Assembly: GCF_001625325.1 (NCBI RefSeq)
Contig: NZ_JRQQ01000006.1
Location: 124,001-188,000 of the forward strand
Direction: 5' to 3'
Source of the DNA: Croceicoccus estronivorus
GTDB taxonomy: Bacteria; Pseudomonadota; Alphaproteobacteria; Sphingomonadales; Sphingomonadaceae
DNA: 64,000 nt
Part shown: piece by piece, positions 35,046 through 43,716 of the stretch
Layout: every line of letters begins with the position of its first letter
Numbering within the stretch: position 1 is the first letter of the stretch
Notes under the pieces: generated by a model
The model's input: the letters and a program-made list of their open reading frames with translations, nothing else
Told to the model about the DNA's origin: nothing
The model's database searches: none
Program-made: the position numbers and the translations under genes

Positions 35046-36228
35046 CAGCAAACTGCGCATGCCCGAATGGGATGCGATGCTAAAGAATATCGCGCCTGTC
35101 GGCGACCAGCTTGTGAACCGCTGGGGCCGCGAGAATCCTGACGCCGACGACCGGCGGGAATTGTTCCTTCTCGCCCTTTCGGCGGTTGCCAACGGCTATC
35201 TCGATCACGTTTCGTTCGATCCGCGCAAGCCGACCTGGACGCCATGCTGGAATATCGCGATGAACATGGGCGGGCCGTGCCCCGACTACACTTACAACTC
35301 GACCGAAGTCGACCCGAAGGGCACATATCGCCTTTCCGGATTCCGCGGGACCAATCGCTTCGTCGAAGTCGGACAGCAAAGCTATGAACTGCTCGGTCAC
35401 GAAGGCCCGACTTCGCATCCCCCCGTTCAGAATGCGCTCGACGAACTGACACTGGGAAAAGACGGCTGGTTCAGCGTGATCTTGAGTGCGGAGCGCCCTG
35501 CCGGTTACGATGGCGACTGGTGGAAGCTGGAGCCATGGACTGCCCGCCTTTTGATGCGCCAATGTTCAGTCGACTGGATCAACGAAGTCGATGCCCGGAT
35601 GGCGATCGAACGGCTTGACGACGGCCCCGAAACATCGGCTGCCGAAAAGGACCGCCGGATCGGCAATCTCGGCCCATGGGCCGAGGGGATGGTACGCTTC
35701 GACATCGACCTCGCCCGCTGGTATCGGGAAAACCACGGCGTCAACGTGCTTACACGTTCGAAAAAGATCGAAAGCATCGGGGGCATGCCCAACCAGGTCT
35801 ATTATGACGGGGCCTACGAAATCGAAGATGACGAAGCTCTGGTGATCGAAACGGCCCTGCCGCAGTCGTGCCTTTATTGGTCCCTGCTGGTGGCCGACGA
35901 CCGGTTCAGCACGATCGACTGGGCCAATCGGCAAACCAGCCTTAACGAATCCCAGGCCCGCATCGATTCCGACGGCAAGCTACGCGTCGTGATCTCGAAG
36001 CAGGATCCGGGCGTGCAAAACTGGATGGACAAGGCGGACAATCCCTGGGGCATCATACAGATGCGGTGGAAAGTCCCCAGCGATGCACCCGACGCGACGG
36101 TGACACGGTGCAAGGTCGCCGACGTGCGGCAGCATCTGCCCGCGGACACGCCCATCTACACCGCTGAAGAACGGGCCGAAGCGATCCACAAACGCCGTGT
36201 CGGTTATCAATTGCGCAAACACTGGTAA
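35038..36228 (+). CDS. DUF1214-domain protein
   Basis: A 396-residue soluble protein; start ATG 35038 lies inside the previous gene's end after GGAAGAGGAA. The C-terminal about 120 residues match DUF1214: ALVIETALPQSCLYWSLLVA, a region with TSLNESQARIDSDGKLRVVI, the DPGVQNWMD loop, and IIQMRWK. The N-terminal half lacks a recognisable domain and carries no DUF1254 partner. It is the last gene of the isomerase-sulfotransferase-epimerase operon. DUF1214 function is unknown; co-occurrence with sulfotransferase genes is a recurring pattern that I recall, not one I could check. Confidence 0.82.
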   Translation: MTDSKLRMPEWDAMLKNIAPVGDQLVNRWGRENPDADDRRELFLLALSAVANGYLDHVSFDPRKPTWTPCWNIAMNMGGPCPDYTYNSTEVDPKGTYRLSGFRGTNRFVEVGQQSYELLGHEGPTSHPPVQNALDELTLGKDGWFSVILSAERPAGYDGDWWKLEPWTARLLMRQCSVDWINEVDARMAIERLDDGPETSAAEKDRRIGNLGPWAEGMVRFDIDLARWYRENHGVNVLTRSKKIESIGGMPNQVYYDGAYEIEDDEALVIETALPQSCLYWSLLVADDRFSTIDWANRQTSLNESQARIDSDGKLRVVISKQDPGVQNWMDKADNPWGIIQMRWKVPSDAPDATVTRCKVADVRQHLPADTPIYTAEERAEAIHKRRVGYQLRKHW

Positions 36229-36271
36229 GCCACCGTCAGTGGCGGATAGCGCACTGGCTGGCACATGATGG

Positions 36272-36299
36272 CAGGGCCACTCTCCAGAGAGTGGCCCTG
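36272..36299. terminator. Strong bidirectional hairpin between convergent operons
   Basis: CAGGGCCACTCT (36272-36283) and AGAGTGGCCCTG (36288-36299) form a perfect 12-base stem with a CCAG loop. It is followed by TGTCTTTC on the plus strand. It sits in the 77-base gap between the DUF1214 and alcohol dehydrogenase stops, and would stop both transcripts. Confidence 0.75.
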
Positions 36300-36305
36300 T
36301 GTCTT

Positions 36306-37397
36306 TCAGTAGACAAATACCCCGCGAGCGAGCTTTCCTGACTGCAGATCGTCGAAGGCTTGCGCGAAATCGTCGAGCGCATAACGCTGACTGACCAGCT
36401 CATCGAGCTTGAGAATGCCGTTCTCGTACATCGAGAGGTACGTGTTGATATCACGGTTCGGCTGCGAAGTGCCGTAACGGACCCCCATGATTCCGCGATC
36501 AATGATCAACAGGGGCTGGATCGGTATTTGCAGCTCCGCGCCCGGCTTCGCATTGCCGATGACGACGCAGGTCCCGCCCCAGGCCAGTGCCTCGACCGCA
36601 CCGCGCAGGGATTGACTGTTCCCCGTGCATTCGAACACCCAGTCGACACCACTGGCGGCGGCGTTCTTCGGGTCGGCGAACATTTCCTTCAACCGGCTGG
36701 TGGTATCCTCTCTGGAAGCATCGATAAAATCCGTTGCGCCGAAATCGCGCGCCATTTCCTCCCGGCTTGCCAGGAGATCGACAGCCACGATGCGGGATGC
36801 ACCGGCTACGCGAAGCCCCTGGACCACATTCAGACCGATCCCGCCAACGCCGATTACCGCTGCCGCCTCACCCGGCTCCACCTGAGCGCGGTGGAGAACG
36901 GCCCCCATACCGGTCATGACACCACAACCGATGACACAGGCAAGATCGAGAGGAATCGATGGATCAATCTTCACTACCTGCTGGCGTTTGACCACAGTCA
37001 GTTCGGCGAATGTCGAAGTGGCCGCGAAGTTCGAAACCGCCATGTCACCGAGACGGAACGGTTCGCTGCGATTGCCCAGTGTCGAGCGGCAACGGGTCGG
37101 CTTGCCGGCAACGCATTGCGAACAGTAGCCGCAATGGGTCAGAGTGTGCAGCGCGACATGGTCGCCCGGCTTGACGTGCGTAACCTCGGACCCGACACAT
37201 TCGACGATGCCGGCGCCTTCGTGGCCGAGCACTGCCGGTGCCGGCCATTCGATCGTACCATCCAGCACTGCAATATCGCTGCGACAGATTCCACTGGCGG
37301 CGATACGCACCAGCACTTCGTCGGGCGCAGGGTCACGCACTGTCAGTTCTTCGGTATAGCTGACCTTATTCGGCCCTTCGTAAATCAATGCTCGCAC
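36306..37397 (-). CDS. Zinc-dependent alcohol dehydrogenase (MDR, class III-like)
   Basis: A 363-residue medium-chain dehydrogenase. Catalytic zinc ligands are C38, H59 and E60 (GHEGAG), with C158 (IGCGV) as the third thiol. Structural zinc Cys are C89, C92, C95 and C103 in CGYCSQCVAGKPTRC. NAD motif is GVGGIGLN (183-190). The GTG at 37397 is preferred since GGGAGAAA lies 7 bases before it. It oxidises an alcohol or reduces a ketone, and it is 87 bases downstream of the Baeyer-Villiger-type monooxygenase, which fits ketone formation before lactone formation. Confidence 0.93.
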   Translation of the reverse strand: MRALIYEGPNKVSYTEELTVRDPAPDEVLVRIAASGICRSDIAVLDGTIEWPAPAVLGHEGAGIVECVGSEVTHVKPGDHVALHTLTHCGYCSQCVAGKPTRCRSTLGNRSEPFRLGDMAVSNFAATSTFAELTVVKRQQVVKIDPSIPLDLACVIGCGVMTGMGAVLHRAQVEPGEAAAVIGVGGIGLNVVQGLRVAGASRIVAVDLLASREEMARDFGATDFIDASREDTTSRLKEMFADPKNAAASGVDWVFECTGNSQSLRGAVEALAWGGTCVVIGNAKPGAELQIPIQPLLIIDRGIMGVRYGTSQPNRDINTYLSMYENGILKLDELVSQRYALDDFAQAFDDLQSGKLARGVFVY

Positions 37398-37484
37398 CGT
37401 ATTTTCTCCCAGGTCGCAGAGCATCCTCCCGCCCCGTCAGGACGAGGGAAGCTCTGTCGTTGATAATGCTGGCTCGCGCACCGT

Positions 37485-39383
37485 TCAGGTCAGCTGGAGG
37501 TCATCCCATTCGACTTCCGTGCACATGCGATGGAAATCGTGGCTCAACCACGGAGCGTTGACCTGGATGCGTCCATGTTCGGCATTGACGAAGTAATTCT
37601 TGTCCATGCCGCCTTCCTTGGTCATCTGGACCAGCTTGGCGCTCTCCGCATCCAGCCTGGCGTTATATCGTTCGAAGGCCTCGGGCTTCACATCGACGCG
37701 CGATTTGCCCTGCCGCAACATCTCCATCACGCATCGCGCGGCATAAGACGCCCAAACGACATACCACGAGGGCATCGGAGTTCCCCCGGTCACAAGCTGT
37801 GCATTGGGTCCATGGAGCATGAACATGTTGGGAAAACCCGGCATCATCATGCCCAGATACGCCCGGGGCCCATCGCGCGATTCCCAAGTCTCGTGCAGGT
37901 CCTGACCTTCATGGCCGACATATTTCGTGGGCCACAGGTATTTGACGACTTCGAAACCAGTGGCTGCAACGATAACGTCGACCTCAAGCTCCTCGCCATT
38001 TTCCGCGACGAACCCGTTCTCGGTTAACCGGGTGATACCACAGGCGACCAGTTCGACATTGTCGCGGGTCAGAGCCTGGTACCAGCCGTTGTCGACCACC
38101 GGCCTGCGCGAGAACGGCGCGTAATCGGGCGTAACCTTTTCGATCAGATCCTTGCGCCCACCGGTCTGTTCATGAATGTAGCCGGTCAGAAACTTGCGCA
38201 GTTCGTCATTGCGGGGATTCACGTGCCCGCCCTGAGCCTGCCATTCCGGATCTGTAATCTGGAGTTCGTGAATGTCGAACAGCGCCGCTGTCGCCATGTA
38301 TCGCCACCAGTTTCGATAACCGGGAAAATGCGCAATCACCCATGCTAGTTCGGGAGTGATCGGCTGGCCGTATCCTTCCCTCGGGCTGATCCATTGCGGA
38401 GTGCGCTGGACCACGTAAACCTGTTCGGCCACCTCGGCGATATTCTTCAGGATTTGCACCCCGGTCGAACCGTTTCCAACGATCGCAACGCGTTTACCGC
38501 GCAGCTCGACATCCTCGTCCGGCCATCGCGCAGTGTGCACGATACGCCCCCTGAACGCCTCCATCCCTTCGAATGAAGGCAGCTTGGCGTTTGCGAACAA
38601 CCCGACCGCAGTGATCACCACATTGGCTTCCACTATTCCTGGGCCGTCCGAAGTATCCATTTCCAGTACCCAGACATCGCGTGCCTCGTCGAAAGTGGCG
38701 TTATTCACTTCACAGCCGAAGCGGGTGTTGCTCTCGATGCCGTACCGTTCCGTAATATGCTGCAAGTAAGAACGAACGCTGGCCCCCTTGCAGAAATGTT
38801 CGTCCCAATCGTAGCTGTCTTCGAAACTGTATTCGTAACTGATCGAAGGTGTATCGACCCGCACACCTGGATAGCGGTTGATCTGCCATGTGCCGCCGGG
38901 ACGCTGCTGCCGTTCAAGGACGACATAGGGAATGCCCAGCAGACGGCACTGCATCGCTGCGGCAATCCCTGCGACCCCACTGCCGATGATGGCGACGGAA
39001 AACCCCTCGGGAATTGTCACCTTTTCCCCTTCCCAATCGACGGCGAACGGGAACGGGCGAAAACCGGGAACGTCCCGGCGCGCAGTAAATTCGAGATCGC
39101 TCATGGGCTGCCCGGTAGCCATTTCCATCAGGCGGCGGAGTTCCGGCAACTCGGGTTCGGGCATAGCCGTGCGTGTCCCGTTCTCCTGCAGCCAGGCCAC
39201 GACCCTGGCGATCAGGAGGTCGCGTTGCTGCGGCGCAAGCTGCGCAGCGACCGGCAGCGCCGCAATCTCATTGTCGTGGGTCTGTTGGTAGAGCGCCACC
39301 CGCACAGCATCCAGGTTCGCTTGCTCCAGCCCACGGCGGATAAATCCGGCATCCACTTGTGCGTCGAGTTCGGCCACGCTCAT
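37485..39383 (-). CDS. Flavin Baeyer-Villiger-type monooxygenase (HAPMO-like)
   Basis: A 632-residue FAD/NADPH monooxygenase with an N-terminal extension of about 125 residues, as in 4-hydroxyacetophenone monooxygenase. First Rossmann motif GSGVAG (134-139), Baeyer-Villiger fingerprint FRGRIVHTARWP (277-288, matching F-x-G-x3-H-x3-W-P), second Rossmann motif GNGSTG (303-308). It converts a ketone to an ester or lactone. ATG 39383 has GAGGAG upstream. The neighbouring alcohol dehydrogenase could supply the ketone, and the alpha/beta or cyclase-like hydrolases could open the lactone. Confidence 0.93.
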   Translation of the reverse strand: MSVAELDAQVDAGFIRRGLEQANLDAVRVALYQQTHDNEIAALPVAAQLAPQQRDLLIARVVAWLQENGTRTAMPEPELPELRRLMEMATGQPMSDLEFTARRDVPGFRPFPFAVDWEGEKVTIPEGFSVAIIGSGVAGIAAAMQCRLLGIPYVVLERQQRPGGTWQINRYPGVRVDTPSISYEYSFEDSYDWDEHFCKGASVRSYLQHITERYGIESNTRFGCEVNNATFDEARDVWVLEMDTSDGPGIVEANVVITAVGLFANAKLPSFEGMEAFRGRIVHTARWPDEDVELRGKRVAIVGNGSTGVQILKNIAEVAEQVYVVQRTPQWISPREGYGQPITPELAWVIAHFPGYRNWWRYMATAALFDIHELQITDPEWQAQGGHVNPRNDELRKFLTGYIHEQTGGRKDLIEKVTPDYAPFSRRPVVDNGWYQALTRDNVELVACGITRLTENGFVAENGEELEVDVIVAATGFEVVKYLWPTKYVGHEGQDLHETWESRDGPRAYLGMMMPGFPNMFMLHGPNAQLVTGGTPMPSWYVVWASYAARCVMEMLRQGKSRVDVKPEAFERYNARLDAESAKLVQMTKEGGMDKNYFVNAEHGRIQVNAPWLSHDFHRMCTEVEWDDLQLT

Positions 39384-39718
39384 CCAATCCCACTCCTCAA
39401 TTCTGTTGTTCCAGAGCCGGGGTCGCCGGCTTCTCATCAATCCCGGAAATGTGGCGCACAGCCTCGGTCCGAACACCGCGTTGAGCGTCGGCCATGGCAA
39501 TCGACGCCACTTTTCACCGTTGTCCGTTCCCGATTATCGCAACCCTGCGACAGCTCGTATCGACGAAGCCCGCAATGAGGCGGCCTCCCGTCGCCCTCCG
39601 GGAACCAAGCCAATATGATCCGGCGTTGACCTGCCGTCCAATGCATATTGTGACTGAACAAGATGCAGGTGAGTAATAATAAAACGCATCCATCGCCACA
39701 TATGGCAAGCGGCAGGAA
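39384..39718. promoter_or_regulatory. Upstream region of the monooxygenase gene
   Basis: A 335-base gap between the monooxygenase start and the end of the PQQ dehydrogenase on the same strand. It carries the third copy of the 14-base motif (39635-39648) and a nearby partial CCAATATGATCCGG (39610-39623). This suggests an internal promoter within the minus-strand gene set. No gene seen in it. Confidence 0.45.
39635..39648 (-). promoter_or_regulatory. Candidate operator ATATGCATTRGACG, copy 2
   Basis: On the minus strand this reads ATATGCATTGGACG, one mismatch from the copies at 29433 and 45016. Flanking bases ACAA before and GCAG after also resemble copy 1. It is about 250 bases before the monooxygenase start, so the leader would be long. 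Confidence 0.5.
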
Positions 39719-42121
39719 TCAACGGCTACTCCGACCGGAAAGCGCGAAAGCAACTATGTAATCGCCCGGTGGTGTATCCAGCATGGGATGCCCCCCAGCC
39801 GCCACAACGACGATCTGTCGCCCACTTTTGGGGGCGCTGTAAGTCATAGGTGTCGCATTGGCGGAAGCCGGCAGACGAGCGGACCAGAGCATCTTGCCTG
39901 TCGCCCCGTCGAACGCGCGAAAGCGATTGTCGCCCGATGCTCCCATGAAAACCAGGCCACTGCCGGTTGCAAGGCTGCCACCCAGCACCGGCACACCCAT
40001 CTCGAGCGGGAACGGAACCCGCACACCGGCCACGCGACTCTCCGATGCCAGCCCGACACGGCGGGTCCAGAGAAGTTTGCGATTGGTGAGATCAATCGCT
40101 GAGAGCCGCCCATATGGCGGTGCATTACAGGGAATGCCCAATATCGGCGAAACGAAGGGGGCAACCGTGGATGCAAATGGCGTTCCTGACTGCGCAACCA
40201 CGCCACCGATAAAGCCCCCGGGCTTTATCGGTGCGATCCCATCCGCATCGGCTTCGCTACGCGGCACCAGCCGATTGCGGAGAAGCAATCGATTCCAGGG
40301 AACATAAGCAATGCCGCGCTGCGGATCGATAGTTGCCCCGCCCCAATTCACACCGCCCAGCGCGCTGGGCATCTGTAGATAGAAGCGGTCGGATGGCGGG
40401 GTCATCGGCCCATCCCAAATCGCCTGACGAAAGCGTATCCGACACCACAACGCGTCGTAAGGTGTCAGGCCCCACATATCGCTTTCCGATACCGGAAGGC
40501 CATCGAGAGCGGGCATACCGACCGAAAAGGGTTGCGTGGGTGACAAGCGTTCACCCGGCACGCCGCCCTGCGGCACGGGTTTTTCAACCACTTTCGCCAG
40601 CGGCTTGCCCGTCTGCCGATCGAGGAGGAACATCTGTCCCCGCTTGGTCGGCTGGAAAAGTGCCCGCACACGCTTTCCATCCACTTTCAGATCCACCAGC
40701 CCCGGCTGGGACGCCACATCGAAATCCCACAAGTCGTGATGCACCGTCTGAAACACCCAGCGGACCTTGCCGGTGGCAGCGTCGAGCGCGACAACGGCAC
40801 TTCCGTATCGATCGTCGAGAGCGGTGCGATGTCCTCCCCAGTAATCCGGTGTCGCGACCCCGGTCGGCACAAAGACAAGCCCGAGTTCTTCATCCGCACT
40901 CATCGGTGCCCAGCTGTTCGGAGTTCCGCGCACGAAGTGCCTGCCATTGGCGGGAAAGCTGTGGTCGTCCGGATTGCCGGGATCGAATGCCCAGGATGCG
41001 GCACCGCTGACGGCATCGTAGGCCCTGATGGCGCCCCCAGGCTCACCGACGAATTGTCCGTCCGCGACCCGGCTGTTGACCACCACTTTGCCGCCAATCA
41101 CGACGGGAGGGGAACTGGTCGATACGTAGGACGGGATAACATCGCCCAGACCTTTGGTCAGATCGACCTCTCCTCCGTCCCCGAATGCAGGACATAAGGT
41201 CCCGGTCCGGGCATCCACTGCCACGAGACGCGAGTCGACCGTTGCCTCGAAAATACGTTCAGCGCATTGCGCCCCCGGCTTTGCATCGGGTTGCCTGAAA
41301 TAGGTAACCCCACGGCATGCGGAAGAAGGCTCGACCACGGCAAGATCCACCTTGGGATCGAACACCCAGCGTTCAGCCCCGCTTTCCGCATCGAGCGCGA
41401 TAATCTTGCTGCGACCGGAACAAAGGTACAGACTGTCACCGATCTTTATCGGCGTCACTTCCAGCCTGCGCAACGGACCTTGCCCGGGCGGATAATCACC
41501 GGTGCGATAGGTCCAGGCAACTTTCAGCCCCGATACGTTGTCACGATCGATCCGCGACAGCGGCGAATAACGCGTGCCCCCCGGATCATTGCCATAATTT
41601 ATCCAGTCGCCCCCGTTGTCGTATCCGCTGTTCACCAGTATCGGGCTCGCCCGGGTGCCAGCCGCCGTGGCAAAGGGATCCCCGGCAAACCATCCGGCCA
41701 CTGCAGTCGCACCGATCAGCACGAGCGTGCAGGCCATGGCCCAACGCACACCTTGCGGAGCTTGCGGGCCGTGGACCAACCCCTTGCGAACGGGCTTCAG
41801 AAGATACCCTGCCCCAAGCAAAAGCGGAAAACCCAACCGCGACAGCAAGATCCAGAAATCGAAAGCCCCGTCGGCCAGCGCCCAGACCCACGTGCAGAAC
41901 AGCAAGGTCGCGTAACCGACCGCGCTCCACCCCGATCCCCGCCATGCCAGTATTCCCGAGACCAAGACGGCAAGGCCGCACAGGAAGTAATATGCGCTAC
42001 CGCCTAGCGAGAGCAGCCAGAGGCCCCCTGCCATGATCGGCAGCCCTGCCAGAAGCAGGATCGCGGCGTAAATCCTGTGCCACCGGCCTAGGCGAACCAC
42101 GCCCTCCTGGTCCCTTGCCAT
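39719..42121 (-). CDS. Membrane-bound PQQ-dependent dehydrogenase (glucose/quinate/shikimate type)
   Basis: An 800-residue quinoprotein. Five N-terminal membrane helices (about residues 12-150) are followed by an eight-bladed propeller domain in the periplasm, beginning GGDWINYGNDPGGTRYSPLS (about 187-206). It oxidises a sugar or polyol and passes electrons to ubiquinone. The start is ATG 42121, or the adjacent GTG 42124. It is 12 bases after the VOC gene, so part of the MFS-cyclase-VOC operon. The substrate in this context need not be glucose; related enzymes take quinate, shikimate and cyclic polyols. Confidence 0.93.
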   Translation of the reverse strand: MARDQEGVVRLGRWHRIYAAILLLAGLPIMAGGLWLLSLGGSAYYFLCGLAVLVSGILAWRGSGWSAVGYATLLFCTWVWALADGAFDFWILLSRLGFPLLLGAGYLLKPVRKGLVHGPQAPQGVRWAMACTLVLIGATAVAGWFAGDPFATAAGTRASPILVNSGYDNGGDWINYGNDPGGTRYSPLSRIDRDNVSGLKVAWTYRTGDYPPGQGPLRRLEVTPIKIGDSLYLCSGRSKIIALDAESGAERWVFDPKVDLAVVEPSSACRGVTYFRQPDAKPGAQCAERIFEATVDSRLVAVDARTGTLCPAFGDGGEVDLTKGLGDVIPSYVSTSSPPVVIGGKVVVNSRVADGQFVGEPGGAIRAYDAVSGAASWAFDPGNPDDHSFPANGRHFVRGTPNSWAPMSADEELGLVFVPTGVATPDYWGGHRTALDDRYGSAVVALDAATGKVRWVFQTVHHDLWDFDVASQPGLVDLKVDGKRVRALFQPTKRGQMFLLDRQTGKPLAKVVEKPVPQGGVPGERLSPTQPFSVGMPALDGLPVSESDMWGLTPYDALWCRIRFRQAIWDGPMTPPSDRFYLQMPSALGGVNWGGATIDPQRGIAYVPWNRLLLRNRLVPRSEADADGIAPIKPGGFIGGVVAQSGTPFASTVAPFVSPILGIPCNAPPYGRLSAIDLTNRKLLWTRRVGLASESRVAGVRVPFPLEMGVPVLGGSLATGSGLVFMGASGDNRFRAFDGATGKMLWSARLPASANATPMTYSAPKSGRQIVVVAAGGHPMLDTPPGDYIVAFALSGRSSR

Positions 42122-42133
42122 CACAGGCTTGCC

Positions 42134-42562
42134 TCAGTCGCGCATGCACATGAGCTCGATACGGGCGCCATCGGGATCGAGGCAGTGGAGGAAAGTGCCC
42201 TGTTCGCTTTCCAGCAGCGTTTCCCTGATGAGTTGTCCGCCATATGCTTCTATCTTCTTCGCCACCGGTTCGATCGCATCGACCAGCAAACCGATATTGA
42301 CGATCCCGACACGATAGACCGGCCGCTGCCCCGCAGGAACTTCGGGTTCGGGATACTGCAGCAAGGCAATGTGAAGATCGTCCAGTGTCACAAACTGGCA
42401 GACGAGAGGCAGGGGTGGAAAATCGTCATTGTCCGCCTTGAAATCCGCCCCCAGCTCGTGGCGCGCACCCACCTGGAAATCCAGCGCACTGGTATAGAAC
42501 TCAAGCGAACGATCCGCGTCGGTAACGCTCAAACCCACATGCGAAAAACCGGTGACACCCAT
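42134..42562 (-). CDS. Glyoxalase/VOC-superfamily protein
   Basis: A 142-residue vicinal oxygen chelate protein with two beta-alpha-beta-beta-beta units. The first begins FSHVGLSVTDADRSLEFYT, giving His8 as a metal ligand; the last strand has DPDGARIELMCM with Glu as a second. Members are lyases, isomerases (methylmalonyl-CoA epimerase) or ring-cleaving dioxygenases. GGGAG precedes the ATG. It lies between the cyclase-like hydrolase and the PQQ dehydrogenase genes. Function within the pathway cannot be fixed from sequence. Confidence 0.85.
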   Translation of the reverse strand: MGVTGFSHVGLSVTDADRSLEFYTSALDFQVGARHELGADFKADNDDFPPLPLVCQFVTLDDLHIALLQYPEPEVPAGQRPVYRVGIVNIGLLVDAIEPVAKKIEAYGGQLIRETLLESEQGTFLHCLDPDGARIELMCMRD

Positions 42563-42617
42563 TTCGAAACTCCCACTTCGTCAGTTGTTGTTTTTCAGCC
42601 GGACTGGCCCACTCCGC

Positions 42618-43619
42618 CTAGACCGTCGCAATGGGCGTGAGCGGCGATCCGACACTGCCCGGCAGGCGCAGAGGGGGGGCCGTCAAAAGAAACACGTGCC
42701 GCCGCCTTTCGAGCAGCCATGCAGCCAATTGCTCCAGATACCAGAGCTCCCCCAGGAAAATGCCCTGGCGAAACAGGCACAGATCGTGGATCGGCAGCCG
42801 GATCGGCGGGGGCTCCGGCGACAGGATCAGATCAAGCGCTTCGATGGCCACATTGTCCGAACAGATCGCGACAATCCCACTATCGATAATCCACTGATGC
42901 AGGGCTTCATCCTTGCCATCGAGCGCACAGCACATGGTGTGGATTGGCGCGCTGTCTCCTCGCGCCTCTCTTTCCAGCAGCAGCTTGTCGAAACCGGTGT
43001 ATAGAACCAGAAAGTCGCCGGGCAGCACTTCCACGCCCTGTTCATCCATCACTCGCAGCAAATCGTCCCGCGTGACCGCCCGGCCTTCGTTGCCGAAAGC
43101 CGCCTCGAGATTCACCATGACCCCGCGGCCCTGCACCCCGGCCATGGCAAGCGTTTCGATACCGAGGGCATGTGCATGCGTTTCATGCGTAGCGCCTAGC
43201 GGGCCCGCCACATCCTCGTTCGCGCGAAAACCGTTATAATAAACCAGTTCTGCAACACCGTCGCCGTCTGCATCGAACGCCCGGCCACGGTGAGCGAGCG
43301 AATCCCACTGGGTCGAATGCTGCGTATGCAACGTCACCCGATCATCGCAGGTCAGTTCCTCGCCTCCCTCATCGACGCGGTTGAAAACGCTGCCCTGTTC
43401 GTCTTGCGCGGCATAGAGCGAAGGCGGTTGCCGGGATGGCGAGAGGGGAATAGTCGGCAAATTGAGCGGCAGGCTCAGCGTAAAGGTGATGCCCTCTCGC
43501 GCTTCAGCCAGCGCAACGCGCCGCCTTTCAGGCGTCAACAGATTCATTCGGCCGAGCTGGTCGTCCTCACCGAAATCACCCCAGTTCGATCCTTCGGGTC
43601 TGTTCACCCAGCGTGGCAT
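42618..43619 (-). CDS. Cyclase-family (kynurenine formamidase-like) metal hydrolase
   Basis: A 333-residue cyclase-family protein (PF04199 type). The metal-binding signature reads HSTQWDSLAH, a known variant of HxGTHxDxPxH, and further ligands appear in GATHETHAHALG. The start ATG 43619 has AGGAAAG upstream and lies 98 bases beyond the MFS stop. Members hydrolyse N-formyl groups, or open lactones and cyclic imides. In a gene set with a Baeyer-Villiger enzyme, lactone opening is an attractive inference. Confidence 0.85.
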   Translation of the reverse strand: MPRWVNRPEGSNWGDFGEDDQLGRMNLLTPERRRVALAEAREGITFTLSLPLNLPTIPLSPSRQPPSLYAAQDEQGSVFNRVDEGGEELTCDDRVTLHTQHSTQWDSLAHRGRAFDADGDGVAELVYYNGFRANEDVAGPLGATHETHAHALGIETLAMAGVQGRGVMVNLEAAFGNEGRAVTRDDLLRVMDEQGVEVLPGDFLVLYTGFDKLLLEREARGDSAPIHTMCCALDGKDEALHQWIIDSGIVAICSDNVAIEALDLILSPEPPPIRLPIHDLCLFRQGIFLGELWYLEQLAAWLLERRRHVFLLTAPPLRLPGSVGSPLTPIATV

Positions 43620-43716
43620 GATGACTTTCCTACTCTTTCCGGTGCTGAACGGTTGTCGGCATGTGTTTGTCGTAACGCCTTCGCGGCGGCTGGATCGGGC
43701 ATGCGTTGTGCGACCG

